The notes: generated by a model from the letters alone, not told the origin. A DNA stretch of 64,000 nucleotides from Pseudomonas sp. A-RE-19 (GCF_019956555.1 NZ_JAHBDQ010000018.1:1-64000); one strand, 5' to 3'. Positions 49,292 to 60,694 are shown, counted from the stretch's first letter. Translations and numbers: made by a program.

Positions 49292-49897
49292 TTACTGGTC
49301 GCTGAGCCCCAGCAGGCTACGAGCGTATTGCTCCAGCGGCGGGCCCAGCAAGTCTTCTGGCTTGTTGTCGTGGAACGTCAGTAAACCGCCACGACTCTTG
49401 ATACGTGCAGTATCGATCAAATACTGGGTGCTGGTCTCGATCAACATGATCTGAATCACGCCGCTGTCGATCCCGAGGCGATCCACGTGTTCCTGATCGA
49501 GCCATTCATCCGAGTTGCCGATGCGGTCGTCGGCCTTGGCGAAACGGGTGTAAAGCAGATAATGCGCGCCAACGGCACGGGCCTCGCCCATGGCCGCATC
49601 GAGGCCTTCCGGCGCACGGGCACGGCGGACCATCGGGAAATATTCGATAAAACCGTTGAAGGCTTCTTCGGCCACCACGTTGGGTCGCGGGTAGGCACTG
49701 CCCGGTGGCGCGAAGGCACCCTGGGCGATGTAGATGAACGAGTCCGGCTGAATGCGGAGATTATTCACGCGACGGCTGTCGCTGTGGTCCAGCAGCCCCG
49801 CGTCGCTCATGTGGTAGCGAGTCCCTTCAGCCATATCGCTGACATTCATGCAGCCACCAAGCGCCAAAACGGCCAGCAGCAAAACCAGGCTACGCAT
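49292..49897 (-). CDS. DUF4823 lipoprotein
   Basis: 201 residues. Signal peptide with lipobox LGGC (Cys16; [20 protein letters not shown]). Mature part matches DUF4823 ([66 protein letters not shown]). Related in look to the TolB-like/LpoB-type domains of envelope lipoproteins; function unknown. ATG 49897 follows GAGGGTAGG. Confidence 0.85.
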   Translation of the reverse strand: MRSLVLLLAVLALGGCMNVSDMAEGTRYHMSDAGLLDHSDSRRVNNLRIQPDSFIYIAQGAFAPPGSAYPRPNVVAEEAFNGFIEYFPMVRRARAPEGLDAAMGEARAVGAHYLLYTRFAKADDRIGNSDEWLDQEHVDRLGIDSGVIQIMLIETSTQYLIDTARIKSRGGLLTFHDNKPEDLLGPPLEQYARSLLGLSDQ

Positions 49898-50012
49898 CCT
49901 ACCCTCCAGAGGCCGGTGACGGAAAACCGGCGAATGGCCATGGGATGCAGCTTCCGCGCCAGCTCAATGAGCAGGGATGTGTCAGGTGTTTTTAAGGTGA
50001 CTGGAAGATGGC

Positions 50013-50106
50013 TATCGCGGGCAAGCCTCGCTCCTACAGGTCATGTGTCGAATGTAGAAACTGCAACTGACACATGACTTGTAGGAGCGAGGCTTGCCCG
50101 CGAAGA
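50013..50106. repeat. REP inverted pair (GTAGGAGCGAGGCTTGCCCGC type)
   Basis: ATCGCGGGCAAGCCTCGCTC and inverted TGTAGGAGCGAGGCTTGCCC around ~40 bp, between moaA and the DUF4823 gene. Same family as at 4571. Internally TCATGTGTCG and TGACACATGA add a further inverted pair. Confidence 0.86.
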
Positions 50107-50113
50107 GGCCCGA

Positions 50114-51082
50114 TCAACCGCCGATGATTTTCATGATGGTCGCGCCACCGGAGAACGCCACTTCCTGTTTGTCCCCCAAGGCTTTGACCAGCAGTCGCTG
50201 CAAAGCCGGCAGCGCCTGGTGGCGAGGCTTGTCCAGGAGGTCGCCGACATAGTGGCGATTGCTCGACGACAGGCAGCCATGCAGCCAGCCAGTGGACGAC
50301 AGACGAAGCCGAGAACAGGTCCGGCAGAAAGGAACGCTTTCATTGGCGATCACGCCGAAGTGGCCCAGCCCCGGAATCTGATAGCGCACCGCCGTGGCAT
50401 CGACCGGCGCATCGGCCTGAAGGTACTCGTAGCGTTCGCCGATCAGGCTCAGCAACTGCTGAAGGCTGACGAACTGCTGCAGGAAGGCGTTGGAGTCGGT
50501 GGCCAGGTGCCCCATGCGCATCAACTCGATGAAGCGCAACTCATAGCCGCGCTCCAGGCAGTAATCGAGCAGCGGCATCACCTGATCGAGGTTCTGCCCC
50601 CGTAGCGGCACCATATTGACCTTGATCTTCATGCCCGCCGCAGCGGCCTGGTCCATGCTGTCGAGGACGGTCGCCAGATCGCCGCCACGCGCAATGCTGC
50701 GAAAGGCGCTGGCATCCAGAGTATCGAGGGAAACGTTGATGCGCCGAATGCCGGCATTCACCAGCAGCGGCAGCTTTTTCGCCAGCAATTGACCATTGGT
50801 GGTCAGGCTGATGTCCGCCAGGCCCATCTGCCCGACAGCGGTCATGAAGGCTTCGAGTTTGGGACTGACCAGTGGCTCGCCACCGGTAATGCGCAAACGC
50901 TCGATGCCCGCGGCCTCGATCAGATAGGCGACACCGCGCGCCATGGCCTCGGCCGACAACTCATCCTGCGCAGCCACCAGCCGCTTGCCGTTGGGCACGC
51001 AGTAGGTACAAGCGTAGTTACAGGCTGAAGTCAGACTGATCCGCAAATTGCGAAAACGCCTGCCTTGACGGTCAACGATCAT
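50114..51082 (-). CDS. moaA: GTP 3',8-cyclase (molybdenum cofactor synthesis)
   Basis: 322 residues. N-terminal radical-SAM cluster CNYACTYC (three Cys near residue 21), a second cluster CRTCSRLRLSSTGWLHGC (CxxC-x13-C) and the essential C-terminal Gly-Gly (IIGG). Converts GTP to 3',8-cyclo-dihydro-GTP with MoaC. Other moa genes are absent here, so it is a stand-alone copy. ATG 51082. A 9-bp A/T-rich hairpin (51116-51141) lies in its leader region. Confidence 0.93.
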   Translation of the reverse strand: MIVDRQGRRFRNLRISLTSACNYACTYCVPNGKRLVAAQDELSAEAMARGVAYLIEAAGIERLRITGGEPLVSPKLEAFMTAVGQMGLADISLTTNGQLLAKKLPLLVNAGIRRINVSLDTLDASAFRSIARGGDLATVLDSMDQAAAAGMKIKVNMVPLRGQNLDQVMPLLDYCLERGYELRFIELMRMGHLATDSNAFLQQFVSLQQLLSLIGERYEYLQADAPVDATAVRYQIPGLGHFGVIANESVPFCRTCSRLRLSSTGWLHGCLSSSNRHYVGDLLDKPRHQALPALQRLLVKALGDKQEVAFSGGATIMKIIGG

Positions 51083-51115
51083 GGATCACTCCGGCGAAAG
51101 AAGATTCGAACGCGC

Positions 51116-51141
51116 AAAACTTGACTCACAAATCAAGTTTT
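51116..51141. other. A/T-rich palindrome upstream of moaA
   Basis: AAAACTTGA-N8-TCAAGTTTT, perfect 9-bp arms. It lies between the divergently placed ends of moaA (start) and the TetR gene (stop). It could be a terminator for the TetR gene or an operator; it is not a proper ANR box because the TTGA/TCAA spacing is 8 rather than 6. Confidence 0.45.
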
Positions 51142-51221
51142 AGCAAGCCCTATGCCTGAGTATATTCCTGTGGTAGTGCGCCATGTAGCGAAATCATGGC
51201 GCTATAAGGCAACTGAATGGC

Positions 51222-51860
51222 TCAACTGCTCGGTGTGTCGGTATCGCGCTTGCGCTTGTTGCCCATGCGCACGCCGATGTCCATCAGGAACTGGAAGAAA
51301 CCTTCCTGATCTTCCAGCACGTTGCTCCAGAATGGCGAGTGATACAGCGCCACGGCGCCGTGCACCAGCGCCCAGGCCGCGCAGTAATGGAAGTAAGGCG
51401 GAACGTCTTCAAGCTTGCCTTCGCTGATCCGACCCTTGATCAGCAGGGTCAGGCGTTCGAAGTTCGAAGCACGGATCTTGTGCAGTTCCTCGACCATCTC
51501 CGGCACCTGGTTGCCCTTGACCACCTTTTCTTCCAGGCGATCGAACAACCGATAGCGTTGCGGATCGCGCATGCGGAATTCGAAGTAGGCGCGAGACAGG
51601 GCTTCCTTGTCCTTATCGACATCGGCCGAGTGCAACAGCTCGTTCAAATCACGCTCGTAGTCGAGCATCAGGCGCAGGTAGATCTCCGCCTTGGATTTGA
51701 AGTGCTTGTAGATCGTGCCTTTGCCGATACCGACGGCATCAGCAATCATCTCGACGGTGACACTGTCTTCACCCAGTTCGAGGAACAGCTTGAGCGCGGT
51801 ATCGAGAATTTCTTGCTCGCGGCGACGAAACTCACGGACCTTACGAGGTTCTTTATGCAT
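51222..51860 (-). CDS. TetR-family transcriptional regulator
   Basis: 212 residues. N-terminal TetR helix-turn-helix (about 12-60; ILDTALKLFLELGEDSVTVE, IADAVGIGKGTIYKHFKSK) and a helical ligand domain. The ligand and target are unknown. ATG 51860 with a weak ribosome site. It precedes the sRNA rgsA and tatD, the arrangement I recall from P. aeruginosa. Confidence 0.88.
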   Translation of the reverse strand: MHKEPRKVREFRRREQEILDTALKLFLELGEDSVTVEMIADAVGIGKGTIYKHFKSKAEIYLRLMLDYERDLNELLHSADVDKDKEALSRAYFEFRMRDPQRYRLFDRLEEKVVKGNQVPEMVEELHKIRASNFERLTLLIKGRISEGKLEDVPPYFHYCAAWALVHGAVALYHSPFWSNVLEDQEGFFQFLMDIGVRMGNKRKRDTDTPSS

Positions 51861-52035
51861 AAGAAAAGGTCTGTAGGGGTCAAAATTCGAAGCCGCGTAT
51901 TATGCCTAACTTGCGCCAAAATGCACGGATCATCCGACCATATATGTGTTTCTTGATGAATTCACGCAATGTCGACGATTGATGAGAACCCAACCGAAGC
52001 GCCCGTATTCCAAATTTGTTTAAAAACCCGACCGG

Positions 52036-52042
52036 CTAAACT
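52036..52042 (+). promoter_or_regulatory. RpoS-type -10 element of rgsA
   Basis: CTAAACT, close to the CTAYACT extended -10 favoured by sigma-S, 7-8 bp before the likely RNA start. No convincing -35 is seen, as is usual for sigma-S promoters. RgsA is known to depend on RpoS. Confidence 0.55.
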
Positions 52043-52048
52043 GGACTC

Positions 52049-52193
52049 GGGGCGATACTGATCAATACTTCAACTGTCGGCGAGACATCTCCCCCAAGTG
52101 TCGCGCCGATGAAGGTACCAAAGGACTGCGTATCTTTGTTTTACTCCTAATGGTCTTAACCCGGATTCACCCCCCAGAACCCGGGTTTTTTTT
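52049..52193 (+). ncRNA. rgsA: Small regulatory RNA RgsA (P16)
   Basis: About 145 nt between the TetR and tatD genes, the location of rgsA in other pseudomonads as I recall. It begins after an RpoS-like -10 and ends in a Rho-independent terminator (AACCCGG ... CCGGGTT then T8, 52158-52193). Its segment ACTCCTAATGG (52143-52153) is perfectly complementary to the acpP mRNA just 5' of its start codon. AcpP is a reported target of RgsA in P. aeruginosa, which supports the identification. The exact 5' end is inferred. The remaining part of the 387-bp gap shows nothing else. Confidence 0.78.
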
Positions 52194-52247
52194 GCCTGCG
52201 ATTCAGCGGCCAAAGCCCTTAGGCTGCGAACCCTTCTAACGTTACAC

Positions 52248-53033
52248 CTATGCCCCGACGTGCGCCAACGGGAACAAACGCTTGAAATTCTCGGTGGTCT
52301 GCTCGGCAAATCGCTCATAGGACTCACCACGCAACATTGCCAGAAATTCCGCTACCTCTCGTACGTATTGCGGCAGGTTCGGTTTGCCGCGATAAGGGAT
52401 CGGCGCCAGGTACGGGGAGTCGGTTTCCACCAGCAACCGGTCAGCCGGTACCTTGCTGGCCACATCCCGCAAGGCATCGGCATTGCGAAACGTGACAATG
52501 CCGGACAAGGAAATGTAATACCCCATGTCCAGCGCAGCCTTGGCCATCCCCCAGTCTTCGGTGAAGCAATGCAGCACACCCGCCTGAGGCAGCGCCGCCT
52601 CTCGCAGCAGCTCGAGGGTGTCGGCCCGGGCACCACGCGTATGGATGATCACCGGTTTGCCGGTCTGCCCCGCCGCTTGCAGGTGCAGACGGAACGACTC
52701 CTGCTGCAGGTCTGCCGCCTCCGGCTCGTAGTGATAATCCAGGCCGGTTTCACCGATCGCCACTACCCGCGGATGATTGAGTTCGCGCAACAACCAATCC
52801 AGTGCTGGTGCGGCACCCGGCTGCACATCCAGCGGATGCACACCGACCGAACAATCGACGTCGTCATAACGTTCGGCCAGGGCTTTGACGTCGGCGGCGT
52901 TGTCGACGCTGACGCCAATGCACAGGAAGTGCCCTACCCCGCGCGCACGGGCTGCATCGAGCGCGGCATCCAGGGAGCCGTCGTGGGCGGTGAGGTCGAG
53001 ACGATCAAGGTGGCAATGGGAATCTACGAGCAT
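52248..53033 (-). CDS. tatD: TatD-family metal-dependent hydrolase
   Basis: 261 residues, YcfH/TatD type. Metal ligands: VDSHCHLD (His-x-His), GETGLDYHY (Glu), VIIHTRGA (His), VLHCFTED (His) and VETDSPYLAP (Asp). DNase/deoxyribonuclease-like activity has been assigned to relatives. It is the last gene of the yceD-to-tatD block and starts 14 bp after pilZ. Confidence 0.92.
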   Translation of the reverse strand: MLVDSHCHLDRLDLTAHDGSLDAALDAARARGVGHFLCIGVSVDNAADVKALAERYDDVDCSVGVHPLDVQPGAAPALDWLLRELNHPRVVAIGETGLDYHYEPEAADLQQESFRLHLQAAGQTGKPVIIHTRGARADTLELLREAALPQAGVLHCFTEDWGMAKAALDMGYYISLSGIVTFRNADALRDVASKVPADRLLVETDSPYLAPIPYRGKPNLPQYVREVAEFLAMLRGESYERFAEQTTENFKRLFPLAHVGA

Positions 53034-53047
53034 AAAAGGGCTGCAAC

Positions 53048-53404
53048 TTACATCGTATGAGTGGGACGGTCGGATTTCAGGGCTCCGGCCAGATGGGTTT
53101 CGATTCGACTGCGCGCAGTGTTGTCGCCTTCGTTGAATTGCACGCCAACTCCGGCGGCGCGGTTACCCTGGGCCCCTTTGGGGGTGATCCAGGTGACCTT
53201 GCCGGCGACCGGAATCTTTTCCGGTTCATCCATCAAGTGCAGCAGCATGAAGACCTCATCGCCCAACTTGTAGCTCTTGTTGGTCGGGATAAACAGGCCA
53301 CCGTTTTTGATGAACGGCATGTAGGCCGCGTAGAGCACGGATTTGTCTTTGATCGTCAAAGACAAGATGCCATTGCGCGGTCCCGGACTGACGGATTCAT
53401 TCAT
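53048..53404 (-). CDS. pilZ: PilZ-domain protein (type IV pilus assembly PilZ)
   Basis: 118 residues, one PilZ domain. Like P. aeruginosa PilZ itself it lacks the usual RxxxR c-di-GMP motif at the N terminus, while NRAAGVGVQF supplies the second part. Needed for type IV pilus biogenesis in relatives. ATG 53404 after GGAGGTCAGC. Co-directional with holB (42 bp gap). Confidence 0.92.
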   Translation of the reverse strand: MNESVSPGPRNGILSLTIKDKSVLYAAYMPFIKNGGLFIPTNKSYKLGDEVFMLLHLMDEPEKIPVAGKVTWITPKGAQGNRAAGVGVQFNEGDNTARSRIETHLAGALKSDRPTHTM

Positions 53405-53446
53405 GCTGACCTCCACTGCTGATCATCAGAGTCTAGGCGCAGACTG

Positions 53447-55067
<1,621 letters not shown>

Positions 55068-55077
55068 TTAGTCAGAG

Positions 55078-56268
55078 TCATTGCGGGCTTTGCGGCGCGG
55101 GCGCATCCGGCTCGGGTGCTGGCGCCGGCTCTTGCGCGGAGTCTTGCGGCGCTACGGGTGGCATCTCTTCGGGCGCCGTATCGGGCGAAGCTGCCGGGAT
55201 CGGCGCCTGAGCATCCTCCGTCGGCGGCGTAACAGTCGGCGCAGGGCTGGAACGGTAATCGGCACGTCGATTGATCTGGAACTCCCGCACCGCATTGTTG
55301 TGGGCGTCCAGGTCATCGGAGAACACGTGGCTGCCATCACCCCGCGCGACAAAATACAGACTGTTGCCGTCCGCCGGATTCAGCGCCGCATGGATCGCTT
55401 CGCGCCCCACCATCGCAATCGGCGTCGGCGGCAGGCCGGCGATCAGGTAAGTGTTATACGGGGTCGGTTCCTTGAGGTGGGCACGGGTCAACTTGCCGTT
55501 GTAACGATCACCCAGACCATAGATCACGGTCGGATCGGTTTGCAACAGCATGCCCATTTCCATGCGCCGTACGAACACCCCGGCGATCTGCCCGCGCTCC
55601 TGCGGCACACCGGTTTCCTTTTCCACCAGCGAGGCCATGATCAGCGCTTGATAGGGCTCGGTATAGGGCACGTCGGCAGCACGCTGACTCCATTCCTTGG
55701 CGAGAACCTCATCGAGGCGGTCGTAAGCCTTCTTGAGCAGATCGACGTCAGTCATGCCCCGCACGAAACGGTAAGTATCGGGAAAGAATCGCCCTTCCGG
55801 AAAAATCCCGCTGTGTCCGAGCTTGTCCATCACTTGACTGTCGCTCAAACCGTTCAGGGTCTGCTCGAGCTTTTCATCCTTGGCCAGGGCTGCGCGGACC
55901 TGATGGAAATTCCATCCTTCGACCAGGGTTACGCTGTACTGCACCATTTCCCCGCGCTTCCACAGATCGATCAGCCCTTCGACCGTCATGCCAGGAACCA
56001 TCCGGTATTCGCCGCTGTGCAGCGGTTGCCTTGCCAGATTGAAGCGCCAATACACCCGCAGCCAAAACGCGTCCTTGATGACGCCATCGGCTTCGAGTCG
56101 AATGAAGGTGCGGTTTGGCGTAGTGCCTTTGGGCACGTCCAGCAGTTCTTCCTGGGCAATGTTCAGCGGTTGTACCAGCGCCGAATGAATTTTCCAGGCG
56201 CTGGCACCCGCCAACAGCCCCGCCAGAACCAGTCCGGTTTCCAGCAGCAGCAACAATTTACGTCTCAC
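55078..56268 (-). CDS. mltG: Endolytic murein transglycosylase
   Basis: 396 residues: one N-terminal membrane span (about 5-25), a LysM-like module, and the YceG/MltG domain with catalytic Glu in IMASLVEKETG and DPTVIYGLGDRYNG. The C-terminal ~55 residues are an added Pro/Ala/Glu-rich tail (APEPDAPAPQSPQ at the end). Cuts nascent glycan strands at the inner membrane. Start GTG 56268, 3 bp after pabC. Confidence 0.93.
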   Translation of the reverse strand: MRRKLLLLLETGLVLAGLLAGASAWKIHSALVQPLNIAQEELLDVPKGTTPNRTFIRLEADGVIKDAFWLRVYWRFNLARQPLHSGEYRMVPGMTVEGLIDLWKRGEMVQYSVTLVEGWNFHQVRAALAKDEKLEQTLNGLSDSQVMDKLGHSGIFPEGRFFPDTYRFVRGMTDVDLLKKAYDRLDEVLAKEWSQRAADVPYTEPYQALIMASLVEKETGVPQERGQIAGVFVRRMEMGMLLQTDPTVIYGLGDRYNGKLTRAHLKEPTPYNTYLIAGLPPTPIAMVGREAIHAALNPADGNSLYFVARGDGSHVFSDDLDAHNNAVREFQINRRADYRSSPAPTVTPPTEDAQAPIPAASPDTAPEEMPPVAPQDSAQEPAPAPEPDAPAPQSPQ

Positions 56269-56271
56269 GAA

Positions 56272-57087
56272 TCAAATATCCAGTAGCGCACGGGCAATGG
56301 TTTGGAGTTTACGGGTGAGCGGCCCAACCGGCCAGCTCAGTGCGGCATAGGCGCGCACCGGCCAAACGCCATACACGCTGTTGCAGACAAAGACCTCATC
56401 AGCCCATTGCAGCTGTTCCAGGGTGATGTCGGTGATTTGCGTGGGGATCCCCAATGACTCGGCCTGAAACAATAACTCGGCACGCATCACGCCCGCCACG
56501 CCACAGCGCTTGAGATCGGCGGTAACCAGCACACCATCGCGCACCAAAAACAGATTGCTGAACACGCCTTCGATCACCCGCCCGACCTGATCCAGCATCA
56601 AGCCTTCGGCATGCTCGGAGTCCTGCCACTCGGAGCGGGCGATAACCTGCTCCAGACGATTCAGATGCTTGAGTCCGGCGAGCAGTGGCTGTTTGGAAAG
56701 TCGTGTCGCACAAGGAAACAGACGAACACCCTGTTCCGCATGAACAGCCGGATAAGCAGCAGGAGGATTGCCTTGCAGAATGCGTCGAGCCTGCGCCGTG
56801 GGATCGGGGGCGTAACCACGCAGGCTGTCGCCACGGGTGAGGATGAGTTTGAGCACGCCCTCGCCCAGCGCGGCGGCATAGGCCAGCAGCTCCGTGCGGA
56901 TCAGCTCGTGATCGGCGCGAATCGCCAGGCGCGAACAACCCTGCGCCAGACGCGACAAATGTCGATCCAGCAGCAGCGGCTGCCCGCCCTTGACCAAAAG
57001 GGTCTCGAACAGACCATCACCGTAAGCCAGGCCGCGATCCTTCAGCGACAAAGCGTCAGCCGGTTGACCGTCGACCCAGCTGTCCAT
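56272..57087 (-). CDS. pabC: Aminodeoxychorismate lyase
   Basis: 271 residues, fold type IV PLP enzyme. DRGLAYGDGLFETLLV at the N terminus, PLP lysine in AGLKHLNRLEQV near residue 140, and FVCNSVYGVWPVRAY near the C terminus. Forms 4-aminobenzoate for folate. ATG 57087 overlaps the fabF stop (TGATG). Confidence 0.93.
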   Translation of the reverse strand: MDSWVDGQPADALSLKDRGLAYGDGLFETLLVKGGQPLLLDRHLSRLAQGCSRLAIRADHELIRTELLAYAAALGEGVLKLILTRGDSLRGYAPDPTAQARRILQGNPPAAYPAVHAEQGVRLFPCATRLSKQPLLAGLKHLNRLEQVIARSEWQDSEHAEGLMLDQVGRVIEGVFSNLFLVRDGVLVTADLKRCGVAGVMRAELLFQAESLGIPTQITDITLEQLQWADEVFVCNSVYGVWPVRAYAALSWPVGPLTRKLQTIARALLDI

Positions 57088-58331
57088 CAGTCAGCGAACC
57101 GGCGGAACACCAGCGAGCCATTGGTACCGCCAAATCCGAAGGAGTTGGACAGCACCACGTCGATATCCATGCCGCGCGCGGTGTGGGGTACGAAGTCGAG
57201 GTCGCAGCCTTCATCCGGCTCATCGAGGTTGATGGTCGGTGGGGCTACCTGACTGTTGATGGCCAGTACGCTGAAAATCGCCTCGACCGCGCCCGCCGCA
57301 CCCAGCAGGTGCCCGGTCATCGACTTGGTCGAACTGACTGCCAGTTTGTAGGCGTGGTCACCGAACACGGATTTGATCGCACAGGCTTCAGCGAGGTCGC
57401 CGGCCGAGGTCGAGGTGCCGTGGGCGTTGATGTACTGAACCTGATCGCCATTGATTTTGGCATCGCGCAGCGCATTGGTGATGCAACGTGCAGCACCCGC
57501 ACCGTCGGCCGGTGGCGAAGTCATGTGATAAGCATCGCCACTGGTGCCAAAGCCGATCAGCTCGGCGTAGATGGTCGCGCCACGGGCCTTGGCGTGCTCC
57601 AGTTCTTCAAGAACCAGGGCACCGGCACCGTCGGACAATACGAAGCCATCGCGGCCCTTGTCCCATGGACGGCTGGCGCGGGCCGGCTCGTCATTGCGGG
57701 TCGACAGCGCGCGGGAGGCACCGAAGCCACCCATGCCCAGACCACACGCGGCCATCTCGGCACCACCGGCGATCATCACGTCGGCTTCGTCGTACATGAT
57801 GTTGCGTGCCGCCATGCCAATGCAGTGCGTACCGGTGGTACACGCGGTGGCGATGGCGTAGTTAGGCCCCTGTGCACCCAGGTGAATGGACAGGAAACCG
57901 GAAATCATATTGATGATCGAGCCAGGCACGAAAAACGGAGAGATCCGTCGCGGGCCCGAATCATGCAGCGTTCGGCTGGTTTCTTCGATATTGGTCAAAC
58001 CGCCAATACCCGACCCCATGGCCACGCCAATGCGCTCGCGGTTGGCGTCGGTGACTTCAAGACCTGCGTTACGCACGGCCTGAAAACCTGCTGCCAGACC
58101 GTACTGAATGAACAGGTCGAGCTTGCGAGCTTCCTTGACCGACAGGTATTCCTCGACATTGAAGCCCTTTACCGAACCGCCGAAACGGGTGGAATAGGCA
58201 GAAAGGTCGGTGTGTTCGATCAGACCAATGCCACTGCGGCCAGCCAGAATGCCCTGCCAACTGCTCGGCACATCCGTGCCCAGTGGCGACAACATACCCA
58301 TACCGGTGACTACGACGCGTCTACGCGACAC
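57087..58331 (-). CDS. fabF: 3-oxoacyl-[ACP] synthase II
   Basis: 414 residues. Catalytic Cys in [13 protein letters not shown] (about 165), His in [11 protein letters not shown] (about 303) and His in [12 protein letters not shown] (about 340). Elongates acyl chains, with temperature control of fatty acid composition in relatives. ATG 58331 preceded by AAGGAGAGTGCTG. Separated from acpP by a terminator. Confidence 0.96.
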   Translation of the reverse strand: MSRRRVVVTGMGMLSPLGTDVPSSWQGILAGRSGIGLIEHTDLSAYSTRFGGSVKGFNVEEYLSVKEARKLDLFIQYGLAAGFQAVRNAGLEVTDANRERIGVAMGSGIGGLTNIEETSRTLHDSGPRRISPFFVPGSIINMISGFLSIHLGAQGPNYAIATACTTGTHCIGMAARNIMYDEADVMIAGGAEMAACGLGMGGFGASRALSTRNDEPARASRPWDKGRDGFVLSDGAGALVLEELEHAKARGATIYAELIGFGTSGDAYHMTSPPADGAGAARCITNALRDAKINGDQVQYINAHGTSTSAGDLAEACAIKSVFGDHAYKLAVSSTKSMTGHLLGAAGAVEAIFSVLAINSQVAPPTINLDEPDEGCDLDFVPHTARGMDIDVVLSNSFGFGGTNGSLVFRRFAD

Positions 58332-58376
58332 AGCACTCTCCTTTTTTCAAATGACGACTTTGCATCAGGCCTAAAG

Positions 58377-58414
58377 GAAAAAACCGCACGCCATGATGGC
58401 AGTGCGGTTTTTCC
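58377..58414 (-). terminator. Terminator/attenuator between acpP and fabF
   Basis: AAAAAACCGCACGCCATGAT and the matching GGCAGTGCGGTTTTTCC form a strong hairpin with flanking A and T tracts. It would end most acpP transcripts and so let the abundant ACP be made in excess of FabF. Confidence 0.85.
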
Positions 58415-58441
58415 ATGACAGCGAGCGACGACTAAAAACTA

Positions 58442-58678
58442 TTACGCCTGGTGGCTGGTAACGTAGTCGATTGCAGCTTGTACAGTAGTGATCTTTTCAG
58501 CTTCTTCGTCAGGGATTTCGGTCTCGAATTCCTCTTCCAGAGCCATCACCAGCTCAACGGTGTCAAGGGAGTCGGCACCCAGGTCTTCAACGAAGGAAGC
58601 AGTGTTGACCACTTCTTCTTCTTTAACGCCCAGTTGCTCAGCAACGATTTTCTTGACGCGCTCTTCGATGGTGCTCAT
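58442..58678 (-). CDS. acpP: Acyl carrier protein
   Basis: 78 residues, acidic. Ser in [17 protein letters not shown] (residue ~37) is the phosphopantetheine site. Central carrier of fatty acid synthesis. ATG 58678. The leader carries AGGAGT (58690-58695 on the minus strand) inside CCATTAGGAGT, which is complementary to rgsA positions 52143-52153. Confidence 0.98.
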   Translation of the reverse strand: MSTIEERVKKIVAEQLGVKEEEVVNTASFVEDLGADSLDTVELVMALEEEFETEIPDEEAEKITTVQAAIDYVTSHQA

Positions 58679-58689
58679 ACCTTGTTTTC

Positions 58690-58700
58690 ACTCCTAATGG
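58690..58700 (-). promoter_or_regulatory. Predicted RgsA pairing site in the acpP leader
   Basis: Minus strand CCATTAGGAGT, ending 11 nt before the acpP ATG. It pairs perfectly over 11 nt with ACTCCTAATGG of rgsA, then AAAA/UUUU pairs can follow after a one-base bulge. Binding would cover the AGGAG sequence. Confidence 0.7.
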
Positions 58701-58869
58701 ACAAATTCAGGCAGCTGGCCAGTGGGTAAGTGTATAGAAAGACTTTTCAGCTTTTCAACTGAAAGCTTCACTCCTCAAACCCGGCGGCCCTCTGCCTATA
58801 AATAGATTGCAGCTTTATAACGGATTTTAGACAGCTCGTATGACATTTTTTTGAAGCGATCCGTCACAT

Positions 58870-59613
58870 TTAACTCATGTACATCCCGCCGTTCACCGGG
58901 ATTGTAGCCCCAGTAACGTAAGCCGCACCGTCGGATGCAAGAAAAGCGACCACAGACGCGATCTCTTGAGCTTGCCCCAGACGACCCAGCGGAATCTGCG
59001 TCTGCAAGGCTTCACGCTGCGCCTCAGGCAGTTCGCGAGTCATATCGGTGTCGATGAACCCTGGGGCCACCGAGTTTACCGTAATCGAACGCGAACCGAC
59101 TTCACGCGCCAGTGCACGGCTGAAACCTTCCAGACCGGCCTTGGCGGCTGCATAGTTTACTTGGCCTGCGTTGCCCATGGCACCCACAACCGAGCCAATA
59201 CTGATAATTCGTCCCCAACGAGCCTTGGTCATGCCGCGCAAAACGCCCTTGGACAGGCGAAACAGACTGTTCAGGTTGGTATCGACGACATCATGCCATT
59301 CGTCATCTTTCATGCGCATCATCAGGTTATCGCGGGTGATACCGGCATTATTGACCAGGATCGCCGGCGCACCAAACTGTTCCTGAATGCTCGCCAGCAC
59401 GGCCGCTACGGACTCGTCGCTGGTGACATTGAGTTCCAGGCCAGTGCCCTGAATACCATTTTCTTTCAGGGTGGCAGCAATACGCTCGGCCCCCGAAGCG
59501 GAAGTCGCGGTGCCGACAACAATAGCACCCTGACGACCCAACTCCAGAGCGATAGCCTGGCCGATACCACGGCTGGCACCGGTGACCAGTGCAACTTTAC
59601 CTTGCAGACTCAT
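58870..59613 (-). CDS. fabG: 3-oxoacyl-[ACP] reductase
   Basis: 247-residue SDR. TGASRGIGQAIALEL cofactor motif (about 12), NNAGITRDNLMMRM, catalytic Ser in GSVVGAMG and YAAAKAG. Reduces 3-oxoacyl-ACP with NADPH. ATG 59613 preceded by AAGGAGAAGCTTG; the 11 codons upstream belong to the fabD-fabG spacer. The 191-bp gap before acpP holds a likely acpP promoter but I could not fix its boxes. Confidence 0.96.
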   Translation of the reverse strand: MSLQGKVALVTGASRGIGQAIALELGRQGAIVVGTATSASGAERIAATLKENGIQGTGLELNVTSDESVAAVLASIQEQFGAPAILVNNAGITRDNLMMRMKDDEWHDVVDTNLNSLFRLSKGVLRGMTKARWGRIISIGSVVGAMGNAGQVNYAAAKAGLEGFSRALAREVGSRSITVNSVAPGFIDTDMTRELPEAQREALQTQIPLGRLGQAQEIASVVAFLASDGAAYVTGATIPVNGGMYMS

Positions 59614-59629
59614 GCAAGCTTCTCCTTGT

Positions 59630-60568
59630 TCAGGCCAGCGCTGCACGGGCGGCAGCGAAAGCGTCTGGGGTATTGAGGTTAGAGGTCGACACGCCTTCGG
59701 CGCAACGTTTGTTCAAACCGGCAAGTACTTTGCCAGGGCCGCATTCGACCAGTTCGGTCGCACCCTTGGCAGCCAGTGCCTGGACCGACTCGACCCAGCG
59801 TACAGGCTTGTAGAGCTGTTCAAGCAGATCGCGCTTGAGGGTTTCCAGATCGGCCGGCACGTTGGCGCTGACGTTCTGTACCACAGGGATCTGCGGTGCC
59901 TGCCAGTCGATCGCTGCGATCGACTCGGCGAACCGCTCAGCGGCTGGGCGCATCAATTCGCAATGGGACGGCACGCTGACCGGCAACGGCATGGCGCGCT
60001 TGGCACCACGCGCCTTGCAGCCTTCGATGGCGCGCTCGACCGCCGCCTTGGCACCCGCGATAACCACTTGGCCCGGGGAGTTGAAGTTGACCGCGCTGAC
60101 CACTTCGCCTTGTGCCGCTTCGGCGCAGGCTGCCAGCACATCGGCGTCCTCCAGACCGAGGATGGCGGCCATGCCGCCCTGCCCGGCCGGAACAGCCTCT
60201 TGCATCAACTGGCCGCGACGCTCTACCAGTTTCACCGCGTCGCCCAGACTCAGGCTGCCCGCAGCCACCAGGGCGCTGTATTCGCCCAGGCTGTGACCGG
60301 CAACGTAAGCCGGACGCACGCCGCCTTCAGCCAGCCACAAGCGCCACAAGGCGATCGAGGCGGTCAGAATGGCCGGCTGGGTTTTATCGGTTTGATTGAG
60401 TTGCTCTTCCGGCCCTTGCTGGGTCAGTGCCCACAGGTCGTAACCCAGAGCCTCGGAAGCTTCTTTGAATGTTTCAAGGACCACCGGATGTTGCGCGCCC
60501 AACTCGGCCAGCATGCCGAGGGACTGCGAACCCTGTCCTGGAAAGACGAATGCGAGGGAAGCAGACAT
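59630..60568 (-). CDS. fabD: Malonyl-CoA:ACP transacylase
   Basis: 312 residues. FVFPGQGSQSLGML at the N terminus, nucleophile Ser in AGHSLGEYSAL (about 92), and His in PVSVPSHCELM (about 200). Loads malonyl groups on ACP. ATG 60568 follows TTAGGGGCTTGTTAC. fabH, found next to fabD in E. coli, is absent, as is typical for Pseudomonas. Confidence 0.96.
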   Translation of the reverse strand: MSASLAFVFPGQGSQSLGMLAELGAQHPVVLETFKEASEALGYDLWALTQQGPEEQLNQTDKTQPAILTASIALWRLWLAEGGVRPAYVAGHSLGEYSALVAAGSLSLGDAVKLVERRGQLMQEAVPAGQGGMAAILGLEDADVLAACAEAAQGEVVSAVNFNSPGQVVIAGAKAAVERAIEGCKARGAKRAMPLPVSVPSHCELMRPAAERFAESIAAIDWQAPQIPVVQNVSANVPADLETLKRDLLEQLYKPVRWVESVQALAAKGATELVECGPGKVLAGLNKRCAEGVSTSNLNTPDAFAAARAALA

Positions 60569-60694
60569 GTAACAAGCCCCTAATGATCTTGTCGTCGGAG
60601 AAATGACGTCCCGTTTTGGGGAACGCAAGAAACTCACAGTTGGATGGCCAATTGAACTGAGCGGTCACATTTAAGCATTGTCCGACGAAAACGC

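Noticed and set aside
51116..51141. ANR/FNR box upstream of moaA
   Set aside because: The palindrome has TTGA and TCAA but 8 bp apart, not the 6 bp of TTGAT-N4-ATCAA, so it does not fit the consensus.
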